Assembly (NCBI GenBank): GCA_965220825.1
Contig: OZ244839.1
Location: 1,054,001-1,118,000, forward strand
Direction of reading: 5' to 3'
DNA from: G965220825 sp965220825
GTDB taxonomy: Bacteria > Pseudomonadota > Alphaproteobacteria > UBA828
Length of the DNA stretch: 64,000 bases
Both the position numbers and the translations under genes were made by a program. Positions 1-9,139 of this stretch are shown piece by piece. The notes under the pieces are model-generated. The model was not told the DNA's origin. It saw only the letters and a program-made list of their open reading frames with translations, and made no database searches. How positions within the stretch are numbered: position 1 is the first letter of the stretch; each line of letters opens with the position of its first letter.

Positions 1-124
1 CGTCTACCAGGGTCATTCCGCCCTTGGGGATGTCGTGCCGAATCAGGAAGGTATCGTCCGCACGCGCGACGATATCGACGATGGCATTGCCGATCCCCAC
101 AACGTCCCACTCCATGGCGCCCAT
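1..124 (-). CDS. PfkB-family kinase, adenosine kinase-like (N-terminus only)
   Basis: Only the first 41 codons lie in the window; the gene runs off the left edge. The translation opens with MGAMEWDVVGIGNAIVDIVA and continues to a KGGMTLVD segment, which matches the nucleoside-binding N-terminal strand of PfkB/ribokinase enzymes, especially the alphaproteobacterial adenosine kinase-like group. Such enzymes phosphorylate a nucleoside or sugar with ATP in the cytoplasm. I place the start at the ATG at 122-124, which has AAGG six bases upstream; an in-frame ATG three codons on (113-115) is equally possible. Substrate cannot be judged because the C-terminal catalytic Asp region is missing. Confidence 0.75.
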   Translation of the reverse strand, partial: MGAMEWDVVGIGNAIVDIVARADDTFLIRHDIPKGGMTLVD

Positions 125-227
125 CCGCTGCCTTTCGCCGATCGCCTGCGCGCCGAAACTAGTGCCTTTCCGCACGGAAGGAAAACCGCCGTCCTCATAA
201 ACGTCCCATGAGAAGGCGCGGAGGCGT

Positions 228-374
228 ATGAGGGAGAGACCGGGTGTCGACGTTCCGCTCGGCACGCGGTCGTACGGACCTGCAGCGGAGCCCGACCCGC
301 TCAGGAGGCGCCTTGCGGCGAGACCCCGCGAAGCCTATCAGTGGCGTTCCACAACCATCCGCCCGACCCCATGA
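228..374 (+). CDS. possible 48-residue ORF coupled to the EI24 gene
   Basis: An ATG at 228 follows GGAGG at a 4-base spacing and opens 48 codons ending in a TGA that overlaps the ATG at 371 (ATGA), as in translationally coupled genes. The peptide is rich in Arg and Pro, has no recognisable domain, membrane segment or signal peptide, and could be a chance reading in GC-rich DNA or a leader peptide that carries ribosomes to the next gene. I do not recognise it. Confidence 0.25.
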   Translation: MRERPGVDVPLGTRSYGPAAEPDPLRRRLAARPREAYQWRSTTIRPTP

Positions 375-1066
375 CCCAGGACCTCATTCGCGCCGTCGCG
401 CAGCTTGGAGACCGGCGTATCCGGCGCGTGATCCTGCTTACCCTCTGCCTCACGCTCGCCGCTTCCGCCGCCCTCGTACTGGCGGCGACGATCGCTCTCG
501 GCACGTTGGAGCTCTCGGGAATCGGTTTTATCGACTGGATGCTCGGGCTCGTCGGCGGGCTGGCCGCAGCCTTCGTCGCATGGATGCTCTTTCCGGTCCT
601 GGCCTCCGAACTTCTTTATCTCTTCCTGGACGAAGTGGCCGACGCGGTGGAAGCGCGCCATTACCCCAAGCTGCCCAGGGCCGCGCCGGCACCGGCCTGG
701 CGCTACGCGCTTGCGGGACTCCGGCTCCTGCTCGTCATGGCGCTGTTCAACCTTCTGATTCTCCCGCTCTCCTTCGTCCCCTTCGCGAATATCGTCTATC
801 CGCTGGTCTATCTCGCGGTGAACGGCATGCTGCTCGGCCGCGAATTCTGGGAGGTGGTGGCGCCGCGCCGCATGAGCTTTGCCGCCGCCCGTGCGCTGCG
901 CCGGAAACATCGCTTCAAGGTGTTTGTATCCGGCGTCGTTATCGCCCTATTATTCACGGTCCCGGTCTTGAACTTGCTGGCGCCGGTCATCGCGACCGCT
1001 TTCGCGGTCCATGTCCATCGCCGCATCGCAGACGGCAAGGCCGGCGGCGGAACCACTGGCCCATAG
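371..1066 (+). CDS. EI24 / CysZ-like integral membrane protein
   Basis: A 231-residue protein with about five hydrophobic segments, centred roughly on residues 25-45, 60-85, 115-138, 145-160 and 185-205 and separated by short Arg-rich loops. The layout and the Trp/Leu-rich motifs match the EI24 (DUF540, CysZ-related) family. CysZ of enterobacteria admits sulfate, but no cys genes lie nearby, so that role should not be assumed. The ATG at 371 is preferred to a GTG at 341; neither has a strong Shine-Dalgarno. The possible small ORF upstream overlaps the start by 4 nt. The bactofilin gene follows 35 bases downstream. Confidence 0.75.
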   Translation: MTQDLIRAVAQLGDRRIRRVILLTLCLTLAASAALVLAATIALGTLELSGIGFIDWMLGLVGGLAAAFVAWMLFPVLASELLYLFLDEVADAVEARHYPKLPRAAPAPAWRYALAGLRLLLVMALFNLLILPLSFVPFANIVYPLVYLAVNGMLLGREFWEVVAPRRMSFAAARALRRKHRFKVFVSGVVIALLFTVPVLNLLAPVIATAFAVHVHRRIADGKAGGGTTGP

Positions 1067-1101
1067 ACTCGAATATGCGCCACCATGACGCGGAGGACGG
1101 A

Positions 1102-1680
1102 ATGTTCCGGCGCAAGGGCGGCGAGCCCACCGACACAGACCGCGACGAAGACACATCGGGCAGCCGCGACAAAGGCACCCGGCTCAAAAATTTGGGAGAG
1201 AGGATCCCGCGTACCGCCGGTACGAAGGTCTCCTTCCACCCGGACGTCCCGCATCGGGCACCGGCTTCGCTCTCGGAGCCTACGCAATCGGATATCGATA
1301 CCGGAAGGATGACCGTCGGGCGAGAGATGACGCTCAGCGGCTGCAAGATCACCGAATGCGAACGGCTCACCATCGAAGGAACGGTGGAAGCCTCCATGGT
1401 GGACGGGCGCATTCTGGAGATTGCCAAAGGCGGTTGCTTCAAGGGAACCGCCTCGGTCGACAATGCCGAGATCTCGGGCACATTCGACGGCGAACTCACG
1501 GTGCGGAAGCGGCTTTCCGTCCAATCCTCGGGCAACGTTTCCGGCACGATCCGCTATGGGCAGCTCGAAGTCGAGCGGGGCGGTCGGGTCAACGGCACTG
1601 CCGAATACGACCCCTCGGACCGGGAAGCCGACCTTCAGTCGGTCTCGCTCGACGAAGAGGAATCCGACGAAGTCGCATAG
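1102..1680 (+). CDS. bactofilin family cytoskeletal protein
   Basis: A 192-residue protein. An acidic, disordered stretch of about 75 residues precedes a bactofilin core whose short repeats carry alternating hydrophobic residues and glycines (TIEGTVEAS, GTFDGELTVRKR, VSGTIRYGQLEVERGG). The core folds as a right-handed beta helix that polymerises without nucleotide; relatives position cell-wall enzymes, stalks or chromosome machinery. The C-terminal tail is again acidic. The start at 1102 is chosen for its GGAGG five bases upstream; an in-frame ATG at 1075 would add nine residues. No M23 peptidase gene, a common bactofilin partner, is adjacent. Confidence 0.88.
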   Translation: MFRRKGGEPTDTDRDEDTSGSRDKGTRLKNLGERIPRTAGTKVSFHPDVPHRAPASLSEPTQSDIDTGRMTVGREMTLSGCKITECERLTIEGTVEASMVDGRILEIAKGGCFKGTASVDNAEISGTFDGELTVRKRLSVQSSGNVSGTIRYGQLEVERGGRVNGTAEYDPSDREADLQSVSLDEEESDEVA

Positions 1681-1710
1681 CCACGTGCCCGGCCAGGCCG
1701 AGGCGCCTTG

Positions 1711-2259
1711 ATGCGCATCGCTATCGGATTGCCCTTTCTGCTCTGCTGCGCCTCCGTATTGGGCGCCTGCGCCGCGGGCGGAGACCGCGGACGGCTTGCC
1801 TCGCAGGCCGTCGCTCCCGCCGCCCTGGAATCCTCTTCGTCCGCAGCCCTCGAGCCCACCACGGCGGACGCCGGACCGGTGAGCGATATCCCTGTGCAAG
1901 GCACGACCCCGGCCGCTGCGACGGCGCGTGCCGACGATCCGAAGCGGATCGACACCAGCCGTGGCGGCGCGACCCCGGAACAGCTGACGGGCCTTGGACG
2001 CGCGAAACTCGACGCGCTGCTGGGTACGCCGCGGCTGCGACGGATCGAAGGGCCGGCCGAGGTCCGCCAATATGCGGCAGGAAACTGCGTCCTCGATACC
2101 TACCTCTATCCGGACGAAGAGGCGGGGGGCGCACACCTTGTCATCTATTACGAAGCCCGCAGCAGGAGCGGCGATGCAATCGCCGTGGGTCCCTGCCTGG
2201 CCGCTCTCGTGAGCGAATCGGAAGCCCTCCGCAGCGGCGCATCCGCCGAAAGCCGATAG
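1711..2259 (+). CDS. small lipoprotein of unknown function
   Basis: A 182-residue protein with an N-terminal hydrophobic stretch ending in the lipobox LGAC, so Cys20 should be lipidated. A low-complexity Ala/Ser/Thr/Pro linker to about residue 80 is followed by a compact domain of about 90 residues containing the segment GLGRAKLDALLGTP and two conserved-looking cysteines (in GNCVLDTYLY and VGPCLA). The LxxLLGxP pattern resembles SmpA/OmlA-type small outer-membrane lipoprotein domains, but the match is loose. It follows the bactofilin by 30 bases and probably shares its transcript. A TTG directly before the ATG is an alternative start. Confidence 0.65.
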   Translation: MRIAIGLPFLLCCASVLGACAAGGDRGRLASQAVAPAALESSSSAALEPTTADAGPVSDIPVQGTTPAAATARADDPKRIDTSRGGATPEQLTGLGRAKLDALLGTPRLRRIEGPAEVRQYAAGNCVLDTYLYPDEEAGGAHLVIYYEARSRSGDAIAVGPCLAALVSESEALRSGASAESR

Positions 2260-2270
2260 CGCCGCGCGTC

Positions 2271-2912
2271 CTACTCCGCCACCGCCGTCTTGCCCTTGTA
2301 ACGGCAGAGGTCCCGCACGACACATGCCGGGCAATCGGGCGTTCGCGCCTTGCAGACATAGCGGCCATGCAGGATCAGCCAGTGATGGGCGTGGCGCTTG
2401 AACGCGGCGGGCACGACGCGTTCAAGGCCGTCCTCCACCTCACGTGGCGTCTTGCCGGGCGCAAGGCCGGTGCGATTGGCAAGCCGGAAAATATGGGTAT
2501 CGACGGCAATCACCGGTTCGCCGAAGACCGTGTTGAGCACCACGTTGGCCGTCTTGCGGCCCACGCCGGGGAGCGCCTCGAGCGCGGCCCGCTCACCGGG
2601 CACCTCACTGCCGTGTCGCTCGATCAGCGCGCGGCTCAACGCGATGACGTTTTTCGCCTTGGAGTTGTAGAGGCCGATGGTCTTGATGTGCTCCTTCAGA
2701 CCCGCTTCCCCGAGTGCCAGCATGGCCTCGGGCGTTTGGATCTCCGCAAAGAGGGCCGCGGTGGCCTTGTTGACGCCCTTGTCGGTGGCCTGGGCGGAGA
2801 GCACCACGGCAACCAGCAAGGTGTAGGGATTGCGATAGTCGAGCTCGGTGGTGGGCGCCGCCATCTGCGCCGAGAGCCGCTCGAAAAACGTCGTGACTTG
2901 CGCCTTCTTCAT
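2271..2912 (-). CDS. nth: endonuclease III, DNA glycosylase/AP lyase
   Basis: A 213-residue protein of normal length for Nth, which removes oxidised pyrimidines and nicks abasic sites in base-excision repair. The helix-hairpin-helix LPGVGRKTA carries the catalytic Lys120; the catalytic Asp is Asp138 in VDTH. The C-terminal iron-sulfur loop is intact, with Cys187, Cys194, Cys197 and Cys203 in C-x6-C-x2-C-x5-C spacing. The start at 2912 begins directly with the family N-terminus MKKAQV. It converges with the lipoprotein gene, 11 bases away, and diverges from the DUF2244 gene. Confidence 0.97.
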   Translation of the reverse strand: MKKAQVTTFFERLSAQMAAPTTELDYRNPYTLLVAVVLSAQATDKGVNKATAALFAEIQTPEAMLALGEAGLKEHIKTIGLYNSKAKNVIALSRALIERHGSEVPGERAALEALPGVGRKTANVVLNTVFGEPVIAVDTHIFRLANRTGLAPGKTPREVEDGLERVVPAAFKRHAHHWLILHGRYVCKARTPDCPACVVRDLCRYKGKTAVAE

Positions 2913-3040
2913 CGCACACCGAGCGTAGCCGCCCCGGCCGGGGACGCAAGGCGCTGCCGCCGGAAGGGCCCATGATCGCCCGCGGCCTTCCGTCGGACCG
3001 GTTGTTTCACCCATGCCCGGGATCGGGCTACTCTTGTGTC

Positions 3041-3604
3041 ATGGACGGCGGGACGGACAGCGCCGAAGAGGCCGCGATTTTCGATGCGGTACTCGCACCC
3101 AACCGCTCGCTGGGGCGGCTCGGCTTCATCGCGGTGATGGCCGGCGTCACGGCAGTAAGCCTCGGACTCGGCGGATATTTCTTTTCGCAGGGCGCGTGGC
3201 CGGTGTTGGGCTTCTTCGGCCTCGACATCGCGCTTCTCTATCTGGCGTTCCGCCTGAGCTACAGGGCGGGTCGATTGAGAGAAACCGTGTGCATCACCCG
3301 GGATTCGGTCGTGGTCCGCCGCATCGCGCCCGCCGGCAACGTAGCGGAATGGCACTTCAACCCTTACTGGCTTCGCATCGCGCTGACCGACCCGGAGGAG
3401 CATCACAGCCGGATCGTGCTTTCCTCCCACGGAAATTCGCTCGTGATCGGGAGCTTTCTCGCCCCGGAGGAGCGTGTAACGCTCGTGCGCGCACTCCACG
3501 CGGCCCTGGACGAAGCCAACCGGGTACAGGGGAGCGAAGCGGACGAAGCAGGCCGCGAACGCATCGGGGCCGGCACAACGGCCGGCCCCGCTTCTCGCAG
3601 CTGA
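3041..3604 (+). CDS. DUF2244 domain membrane protein
   Basis: A 187-residue protein with two adjacent hydrophobic segments (about residues 27-70, with FGLDIALLYLAFRLSYR in the second) followed by a beta-rich cytoplasmic part containing WHFNPYWLRI and a terminal helix. The sequence LAPNRSL before the first segment, the FRLSYR after the second and the NPYW motif identify the alphaproteobacterial DUF2244 family, often found beside nth as here. No biochemical role is known to me. The ATG at 3041 is chosen because the family N-terminus starts just after it; a longer reading from 2972 adds no family-like sequence. Confidence 0.85.
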   Translation: MDGGTDSAEEAAIFDAVLAPNRSLGRLGFIAVMAGVTAVSLGLGGYFFSQGAWPVLGFFGLDIALLYLAFRLSYRAGRLRETVCITRDSVVVRRIAPAGNVAEWHFNPYWLRIALTDPEEHHSRIVLSSHGNSLVIGSFLAPEERVTLVRALHAALDEANRVQGSEADEAGRERIGAGTTAGPASRS

Positions 3605-3628
3605 GAGATTACGCTCCAGGCGAAATCC

Positions 3629-4090
3629 CTACGCCGCCTTCCCGCTGATCTCCGCCTTCGCGCCCCGGGCGCCGATCTCGATGACTCGAGGCTTCAGCGC
3701 CTCCGGCAGCTTGCGCTCCAGCAGGATGGTGAGCAGGCCGTTCTCGAGGCGTGCATCGGTAACCTCGATATGGTCCGCGAGCTGGAACTTGCGCTGGAAG
3801 GCACGGTTCGCGATCCCGCGGTAAAGATATGTCGCGTCGCCTTCCTCGGCCCTGGGGAGTTGCCCCTTGATCGTGAGGGTACCCTGCTCCACCACCGCGT
3901 CGATGTCGCCCGGACCGAAGCCCGCGACCGCGAGAGTCACGCGGAAATGGCCCTCATCGAGCTTCTCGATATTGTAGGGTGGGTAGGTATCCCCGTTGCC
4001 ATAGCGCATCGCCGCATCGGCGGCCCGGGCCAGGCGATCGAATCCGACCGCGGTCCTGAACAGGGGAGAGAAGTCGAGTTCCGTCGGCAT
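3629..4090 (-). CDS. small heat-shock protein, Hsp20/IbpA class
   Basis: A 153-residue alpha-crystallin chaperone that binds unfolding proteins without ATP. The N-terminal FSPLFRTAVGFDRL and YPPYNIEK segments match the class A (IbpA-like) proteins of rhizobia and relatives; the crystallin core ends with ARLENGLLTILLERKLPE. The C-terminal I-x-I type anchor is represented by VIEIG. The start is fixed by GGAGG seven bases upstream, which lies inside the predicted thermometer hairpin. The gene stands where the rpsM operon commonly follows adk, 135 bases beyond adk, and probably has its own promoter, although I could not identify one by eye. Confidence 0.93.
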   Translation of the reverse strand: MPTELDFSPLFRTAVGFDRLARAADAAMRYGNGDTYPPYNIEKLDEGHFRVTLAVAGFGPGDIDAVVEQGTLTIKGQLPRAEEGDATYLYRGIANRAFQRKFQLADHIEVTDARLENGLLTILLERKLPEALKPRVIEIGARGAKAEISGKAA

Positions 4091-4091
4091 T

Positions 4092-4114
4092 GATATCCTC
4101 CATTGAGCAATATC
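4092..4114 (-). promoter_or_regulatory. ROSE-like RNA thermometer hairpin over the hsp20 ribosome-binding site
   Basis: On the minus strand the 23 bases directly before the hsp20 ATG fold into one hairpin: GATAT pairs with ATATC, and the inner strand UUGCU pairs across a bulged G with AGGA of the Shine-Dalgarno, closing on an AAUG loop. UUGCU opposite AGGA with a bulged or G-G guanine is the signature of ROSE thermometers, known upstream of alphaproteobacterial small heat-shock genes. Melting at high temperature would free the GGAGG. An upstream inverted repeat (GCAGGC-gag-GCCTGC) may be another leader hairpin. Confidence 0.72.
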
Positions 4115-4225
4115 GGCGGACCTTGAGGCGCTTTCTTCGCGAAACACGCCGGCAGGCCTCGCCTGCGTCGCGGCGGCCCCACCATTGGCAGCCGCCGATA
4201 GACGATTTGGGACGCGTAGCGGGAA

Positions 4226-4866
4226 TTACAAGAGGGTGCGGAGGATCGCCGACGAAATTTCTTCGATGTCGCCCATGCCGTCCACGGTGACGAGCCGGCC
4301 AGCCGTCTCGTAATAGGGCAGCACCGGTGCGGTCTGCGCACGATAGGCGGCGAGCCGGGCGGTCATGGTCTCGCGGTTGTCGTCCTTTCGCCGCGTAAAC
4401 TCGGTGCTTCCGCAGCGGTCGCAGATGCCGGCCTTCCTCGGCGCATTGAACCTTTCGTGATAGGCGGCGCCGCAGGTGGCACAGGAAAAACGGCCCGCGA
4501 CGCGCTCGATCAGCGCCTCCTCGTCCACCTCGATGGCAACGACCTTGTCGAGGACGAGCCCCCGCTCGGTCAACATGCGGTCCAGCGCCTCCGCCTGCGC
4601 CAGGGTGCGGGGGAAGCCATCCAGAATGAAGCCCTTCGCGCAGTCGGGCGCAGAGATGCGCTCCGCGATGAGATCCACCATCAGATCGTCCGGTACCAGC
4701 TCGCCCGCTTCCATGATGCCCTGCGCCTTGCGGCCCAGTGCGGTGCCGGCCTTGACGGCCGCCCGAAGCATGTCGCCGGTGGAAAGCTGTACGATGCCGA
4801 AACGCTCTACCAGAAACTGCGCCTGGGTGCCCTTGCCGGCCCCGGGCGGCCCGAACAGCACCAGAT

Positions 4867-4870
<4 letters not shown>
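4226..4870 (-). CDS. adk: adenylate kinase, zinc-type
   Basis: A 214-residue enzyme interconverting ATP + AMP and 2 ADP. The P-loop GPPGAGKGT is at residues 7-15, the AMP-binding DGFPRT at about 84-89, and the long LID carries four cysteines (130, 133, 150, 153) in two C-x2-C pairs that would bind structural zinc. It overlaps secY by 4 nt (ATGA) and is the last gene of the ribosomal cluster here. Confidence 0.97.
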
Positions 4871-6210
<1,340 letters not shown>

Positions 6211-6220
6211 GCGCCGCCCG

Positions 6221-6706
6221 TCACGAGTCCTGCGCTTCGCCCGATCCCGCCTTCACCGCTACCGAACCACCGGCGGCCTCCACCGCAGCAACCGCCGCCT
6301 TCGATGCGCCGGTCACCTGGAGTGTCACGGCGCTCTCGATCCGGCCCTTGGCAAGAAGCCGCACGCCGTCTCTCCCGCCCCGCACGAGGCCGGCTCCGGC
6401 AAGGGCGGCCTCGTCGATCGGGGCGCTCGCATCGATTCGACCCGCATCGATCGCCTCCTGCAGGCGCCCGACATTGACCACGTCGAAATGCTTGCGGAAG
6501 AGCGCATTCTTGAAGCCCCGTTTCGGCAAGCGGCGATAGAGCGGCATCTGGCCGCCTTCGAACCCCTTGATGCTCGTTCCGGCGCGAGACTTCTGCCCCT
6601 TGTGGCCACGGCCCGCGGTCTTGCCCCGGCCGGAGCCGATACCGCGCCCGATCCGCCGCTTGTTCCGGGACGCGCCCGGACGATCCGAAAGCTCGTTCAG
6701 CTTCAT
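6221..6706 (-). CDS. rplO: 50S ribosomal protein L15
   Basis: A 161-residue large-subunit protein. The Gly/Lys-rich N-terminus (RRIGRGIGSGRGKTAGRGHKG) that threads into 23S rRNA is followed by the FEGGQMPLYRRLPKRGF signature. The C-terminal half ends in an Ala/Val-rich domain of ordinary length. It overlaps rpmD by 4 nt. Confidence 0.97.
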   Translation of the reverse strand: MKLNELSDRPGASRNKRRIGRGIGSGRGKTAGRGHKGQKSRAGTSIKGFEGGQMPLYRRLPKRGFKNALFRKHFDVVNVGRLQEAIDAGRIDASAPIDEAALAGAGLVRGGRDGVRLLAKGRIESAVTLQVTGASKAAVAAVEAAGGSVAVKAGSGEAQDS

Positions 6707-6918
6707 TCCCCGGCCTCCGACTCCACGGGCTCGGCGCGCACCAGATGGTGCACCTTGTCGATCATTCCGCGAACCGAGGGTGTGTCTTCGAGAATGCGGG
6801 TCCGGTGCATCTTGTTGAGCCCGAGGCCCACCAGAGTGGCTCTCTGATCCGCCGGCCGCCCGATGGGGCTACCGATCTGTGTCACCCGAATCCTGCCGGA
6901 GGCGCCGCTCGCCGCCAT
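6703..6918 (-). CDS. rpmD: 50S ribosomal protein L30
   Basis: A 71-residue protein, slightly longer than the usual 60 because of an acidic tail (VESEAGE). The core IRVTQIGSPIGRP..QRATLVGLGLNKMHRT is typical of bacterial L30. It lies 3 bases after rpsE and overlaps rplO. Confidence 0.96.
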   Translation of the reverse strand: MAASGASGRIRVTQIGSPIGRPADQRATLVGLGLNKMHRTRILEDTPSVRGMIDKVHHLVRAEPVESEAGE

Positions 6919-6921
6919 GGC

Positions 6922-7500
6922 TCAGCCCTTCCCCTCCGCCTCGTTCTCCTGCCCGAAGATCGCGTTCACGCTGCGGCCACGTTTCTGTGCAATCGCCCTT
7001 GGAGAATGACACCGCTCAAGCGCATCGAACGCGGCCTTGACCACATTCTGCGGGTTGGAGGTACCCACCGACTTGGCGACAACATCCTTCACCCCCAACA
7101 TCTCGAACACGGCACGGATCGGCCCGCCGGCGATGATTCCGGTTCCGGGCGGCGCCGCGCGCACGATCACGCGCCCCGCACCGAACCGCCCCTGGGTGTC
7201 GTGGTGGAGCGTGCGCCCCTCCCGCAGAGGAACCCGTATCATCCGGCGCTTCGCCTTCTCCGTGGCCTTGCGGATCGCCTCCGGCACCTCGCGCGCCTTT
7301 CCCGACGCACCGCCCACACGTCCGCGCTGGTCGCCAACGACCACGAGCGCGGAAAAGCCGAAGCGACGCCCTCCCTTCACCACCTTGGCCACCCGATTGA
7401 TGCTGACCAGCTTGTCGTAAAGTTCGGGATCGTCACGGTCCCGGTCCCGGTCGCGCCCGCGCATCCCACGGCCGCCGCGTTCCATCCCCGGTTGTGCCAT
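6922..7500 (-). CDS. rpsE: 30S ribosomal protein S5
   Basis: A 192-residue protein with an extended Arg/Gly-rich N-terminus (RGRDRDRDRDD) before the double-stranded RNA-binding-like domain; family motifs are VVKGGRRFGFSALVVVGD and GIIAGGPIRAVFEMLGV. The wild-type-looking Gly and Arg residues in the mRNA-entrance loop give no sign of spectinomycin-resistance changes. It lies between rplR and rpmD. Confidence 0.97.
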   Translation of the reverse strand: MAQPGMERGGRGMRGRDRDRDRDDPELYDKLVSINRVAKVVKGGRRFGFSALVVVGDQRGRVGGASGKAREVPEAIRKATEKAKRRMIRVPLREGRTLHHDTQGRFGAGRVIVRAAPPGTGIIAGGPIRAVFEMLGVKDVVAKSVGTSNPQNVVKAAFDALERCHSPRAIAQKRGRSVNAIFGQENEAEGKG

Positions 7501-7511
7501 TGCGATCCTTT

Positions 7512-7862
7512 CTAGAACGAGAGGCCGCCCTCGCGGGCCGCCTCCGCGAGCGCCTTCACGCGTCCATGATACTTGTAGCCGCCACGATCGAAGACCACCG
7601 ATTCATGCCCCGCGGCGCGCGCGCGCTCCGCGATCAAGGCACCTACCCGGTTGGCCGCCTCGCGATCCGCACCGCTCGTCCCGCGCATTTCCCGCTCGAC
7701 CGTCGATGCCGCCGCGACCGTCACGCCTGCGCGGTCGTCGATGAGCTGGGCGTAGATATGCCGGTTCGAGCGAAAGACCGAAAGCCGGAGCCGTTCCCCA
7801 CCCATCTGGCGCAGCCGGAACCGCACCCGACGCTTTCGTTTCTGGAACTTGTTGCTGCTCAT
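7512..7862 (-). CDS. rplR: 50S ribosomal protein L18
   Basis: A 116-residue 5S-rRNA-binding protein. RLRLSVFRSNRHIYAQLIDD and the C-terminal FDRGGYKYHGRVKALAEAAREGGL are diagnostic. It follows rplF by 6 bases. Confidence 0.97.
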   Translation of the reverse strand: MSSNKFQKRKRRVRFRLRQMGGERLRLSVFRSNRHIYAQLIDDRAGVTVAAASTVEREMRGTSGADREAANRVGALIAERARAAGHESVVFDRGGYKYHGRVKALAEAAREGGLSF

Positions 7863-7868
7863 CGGGGC

Positions 7869-8402
7869 TTACTTCTTCTTGCCTTCCTTGCGCCGGACAT
7901 ATTCGCCGACATAGCGTATCCCCTTGCCCTTGTAGGGTTCGGGCTTGCGGAATGCGCGGATCTCGGCGGCTGTCTGGCCCACGGCCTGGCGATCGGCGCC
8001 GCTCACCCTTATGGCGACGGGCCGCTCGCACTGCACCTCGATGCCGTCGGGGATCGGATAGAGAATCTGGTGGCTGTAGCCGAGATCGAGCTTGAGGGTC
8101 CGGCCTTCCACCGCAGCCCGATAGCCGACGCCCTCGATCTGAAGCTCCTTGCTGAAGCCCGTATTCACGCCGACGACCATATTGTCGACCAGGCTCCGCG
8201 AGAGCCCCCACATCTGACGCGCTCGCTTGCTCTGGTCGCGTGGCGTGAGCGTAACGGCGGCGCCGTCGACCGCCGCGCTCACCTCCGGCGCGAGCGTCGT
8301 CGAAAGGCTGCCGAGCTTTCCCTTCGCGCTGACCGTCGCGCCGTCGATCTTCACCTCGACGCCTTCGGGAATCGGAACCGGGTTCTTGCCGACGCGCGAC
8401 AT
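7869..8402 (-). CDS. rplF: 50S ribosomal protein L6
   Basis: A 177-residue protein of standard length with two related domains; MSRVGKNPVPIPEGV is the conserved beginning and the GKGIRYVGEYVRRKEGKKK end binds near the sarcin-ricin loop. The start at 8402 is chosen for this N-terminus, rejecting a longer in-frame reading to 8456. A single base separates it from the rpsH stop. Confidence 0.97.
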   Translation of the reverse strand: MSRVGKNPVPIPEGVEVKIDGATVSAKGKLGSLSTTLAPEVSAAVDGAAVTLTPRDQSKRARQMWGLSRSLVDNMVVGVNTGFSKELQIEGVGYRAAVEGRTLKLDLGYSHQILYPIPDGIEVQCERPVAIRVSGADRQAVGQTAAEIRAFRKPEPYKGKGIRYVGEYVRRKEGKKK

Positions 8403-8403
8403 C

Positions 8404-8799
8404 TCAAAAGACCCGGCAGAGCACTTCGCCGCCGACATTCTCGCGGCGAGCCTCATTGTCCGAAAGGACGCCGCGGGAGGTCGACAAGATCGAAATGCCG
8501 AGCCCGTTATAGACGCGTGGCAGATCCTGGATGCCGGAATAGACCCGGCGCCCCGGCTTGGAAACGCGCCGCAACTCGACGATCACGGGACGCCCCTCGT
8601 GATACTTCAACTCTATGGAGAACTCCGGCTTTCCCGCGGTCGATTCGCCCGCGCTGTAGCCCCGGATATAGCCTTCGCGCTGGAGCACATCGAGCACCGC
8701 ACCGCGCAGTTTGGAAGCCGGCGACGCAACGGCGGACTTCCGCGCCCGCTGCCCGTTCCGGATGCGGGTCAGCATGTCCGCCAGGGGATCCGTCATCAT
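8404..8799 (-). CDS. rpsH: 30S ribosomal protein S8
   Basis: A 131-residue 16S-rRNA-binding protein. DPLADMLTRIRNGQ at the N-terminus and ISILSTSRGVLSDNEARRENVGGEVLC at the C-terminus are the family signatures. In enterobacteria S8 is the translational repressor of the spc operon; a corresponding mRNA target near rplE was not identified here. Confidence 0.97.
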   Translation of the reverse strand: MMTDPLADMLTRIRNGQRARKSAVASPASKLRGAVLDVLQREGYIRGYSAGESTAGKPEFSIELKYHEGRPVIVELRRVSKPGRRVYSGIQDLPRVYNGLGISILSTSRGVLSDNEARRENVGGEVLCRVF

Positions 8800-8809
8800 G
8801 GCCGCCGCC

Positions 8810-9115
8810 TCACCAGCTCGATTTCACCATGCCGGGCACCTGACCGGCAGAGGCGAGCTCCCGCAACGCAATCCGCGAGAGGCCGAACTTCCGGTAGTTG
8901 CCACGGGGCCGGCCCGTCAGCCTGCAACGGTTGCGAACCCGCACCTGCGCGCCGTTGCGCGGCAGCGCCGCAAGCTTGAGCTGCGCCATGAAGCGATCCT
9001 CGCCCGGCTGCGAGCGGTCGCGCACGATGGCGCGCAATGCGGCCCGCTTGGCAGCGTCCCGCTTCGCCATTCTCTGCCGTCTCTTGTTCTTCTCGATTGC
9101 GCTTTTCTTCGCCAT
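8810..9115 (-). CDS. rpsN: 30S ribosomal protein S14 (zinc-independent form)
   Basis: A 101-residue protein of the long C-minus class, since the region around NRCRLTGRPRGNYRKF has lost the four zinc cysteines. It is the normal type for Alphaproteobacteria. It sits between rplE and rpsH. Confidence 0.97.
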   Translation of the reverse strand: MAKKSAIEKNKRRQRMAKRDAAKRAALRAIVRDRSQPGEDRFMAQLKLAALPRNGAQVRVRNRCRLTGRPRGNYRKFGLSRIALRELASAGQVPGMVKSSW

Positions 9116-9139
9116 TCGTACCTCGCAACCTCTCGCGCG

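Noticed and set aside
244..1101. Upstream extension of the bactofilin frame back to 244
   Set aside because: It overlaps the EI24 gene in another frame and has Arg/Pro-rich shadow composition; the bactofilin has a good ribosome-binding site at 1102.
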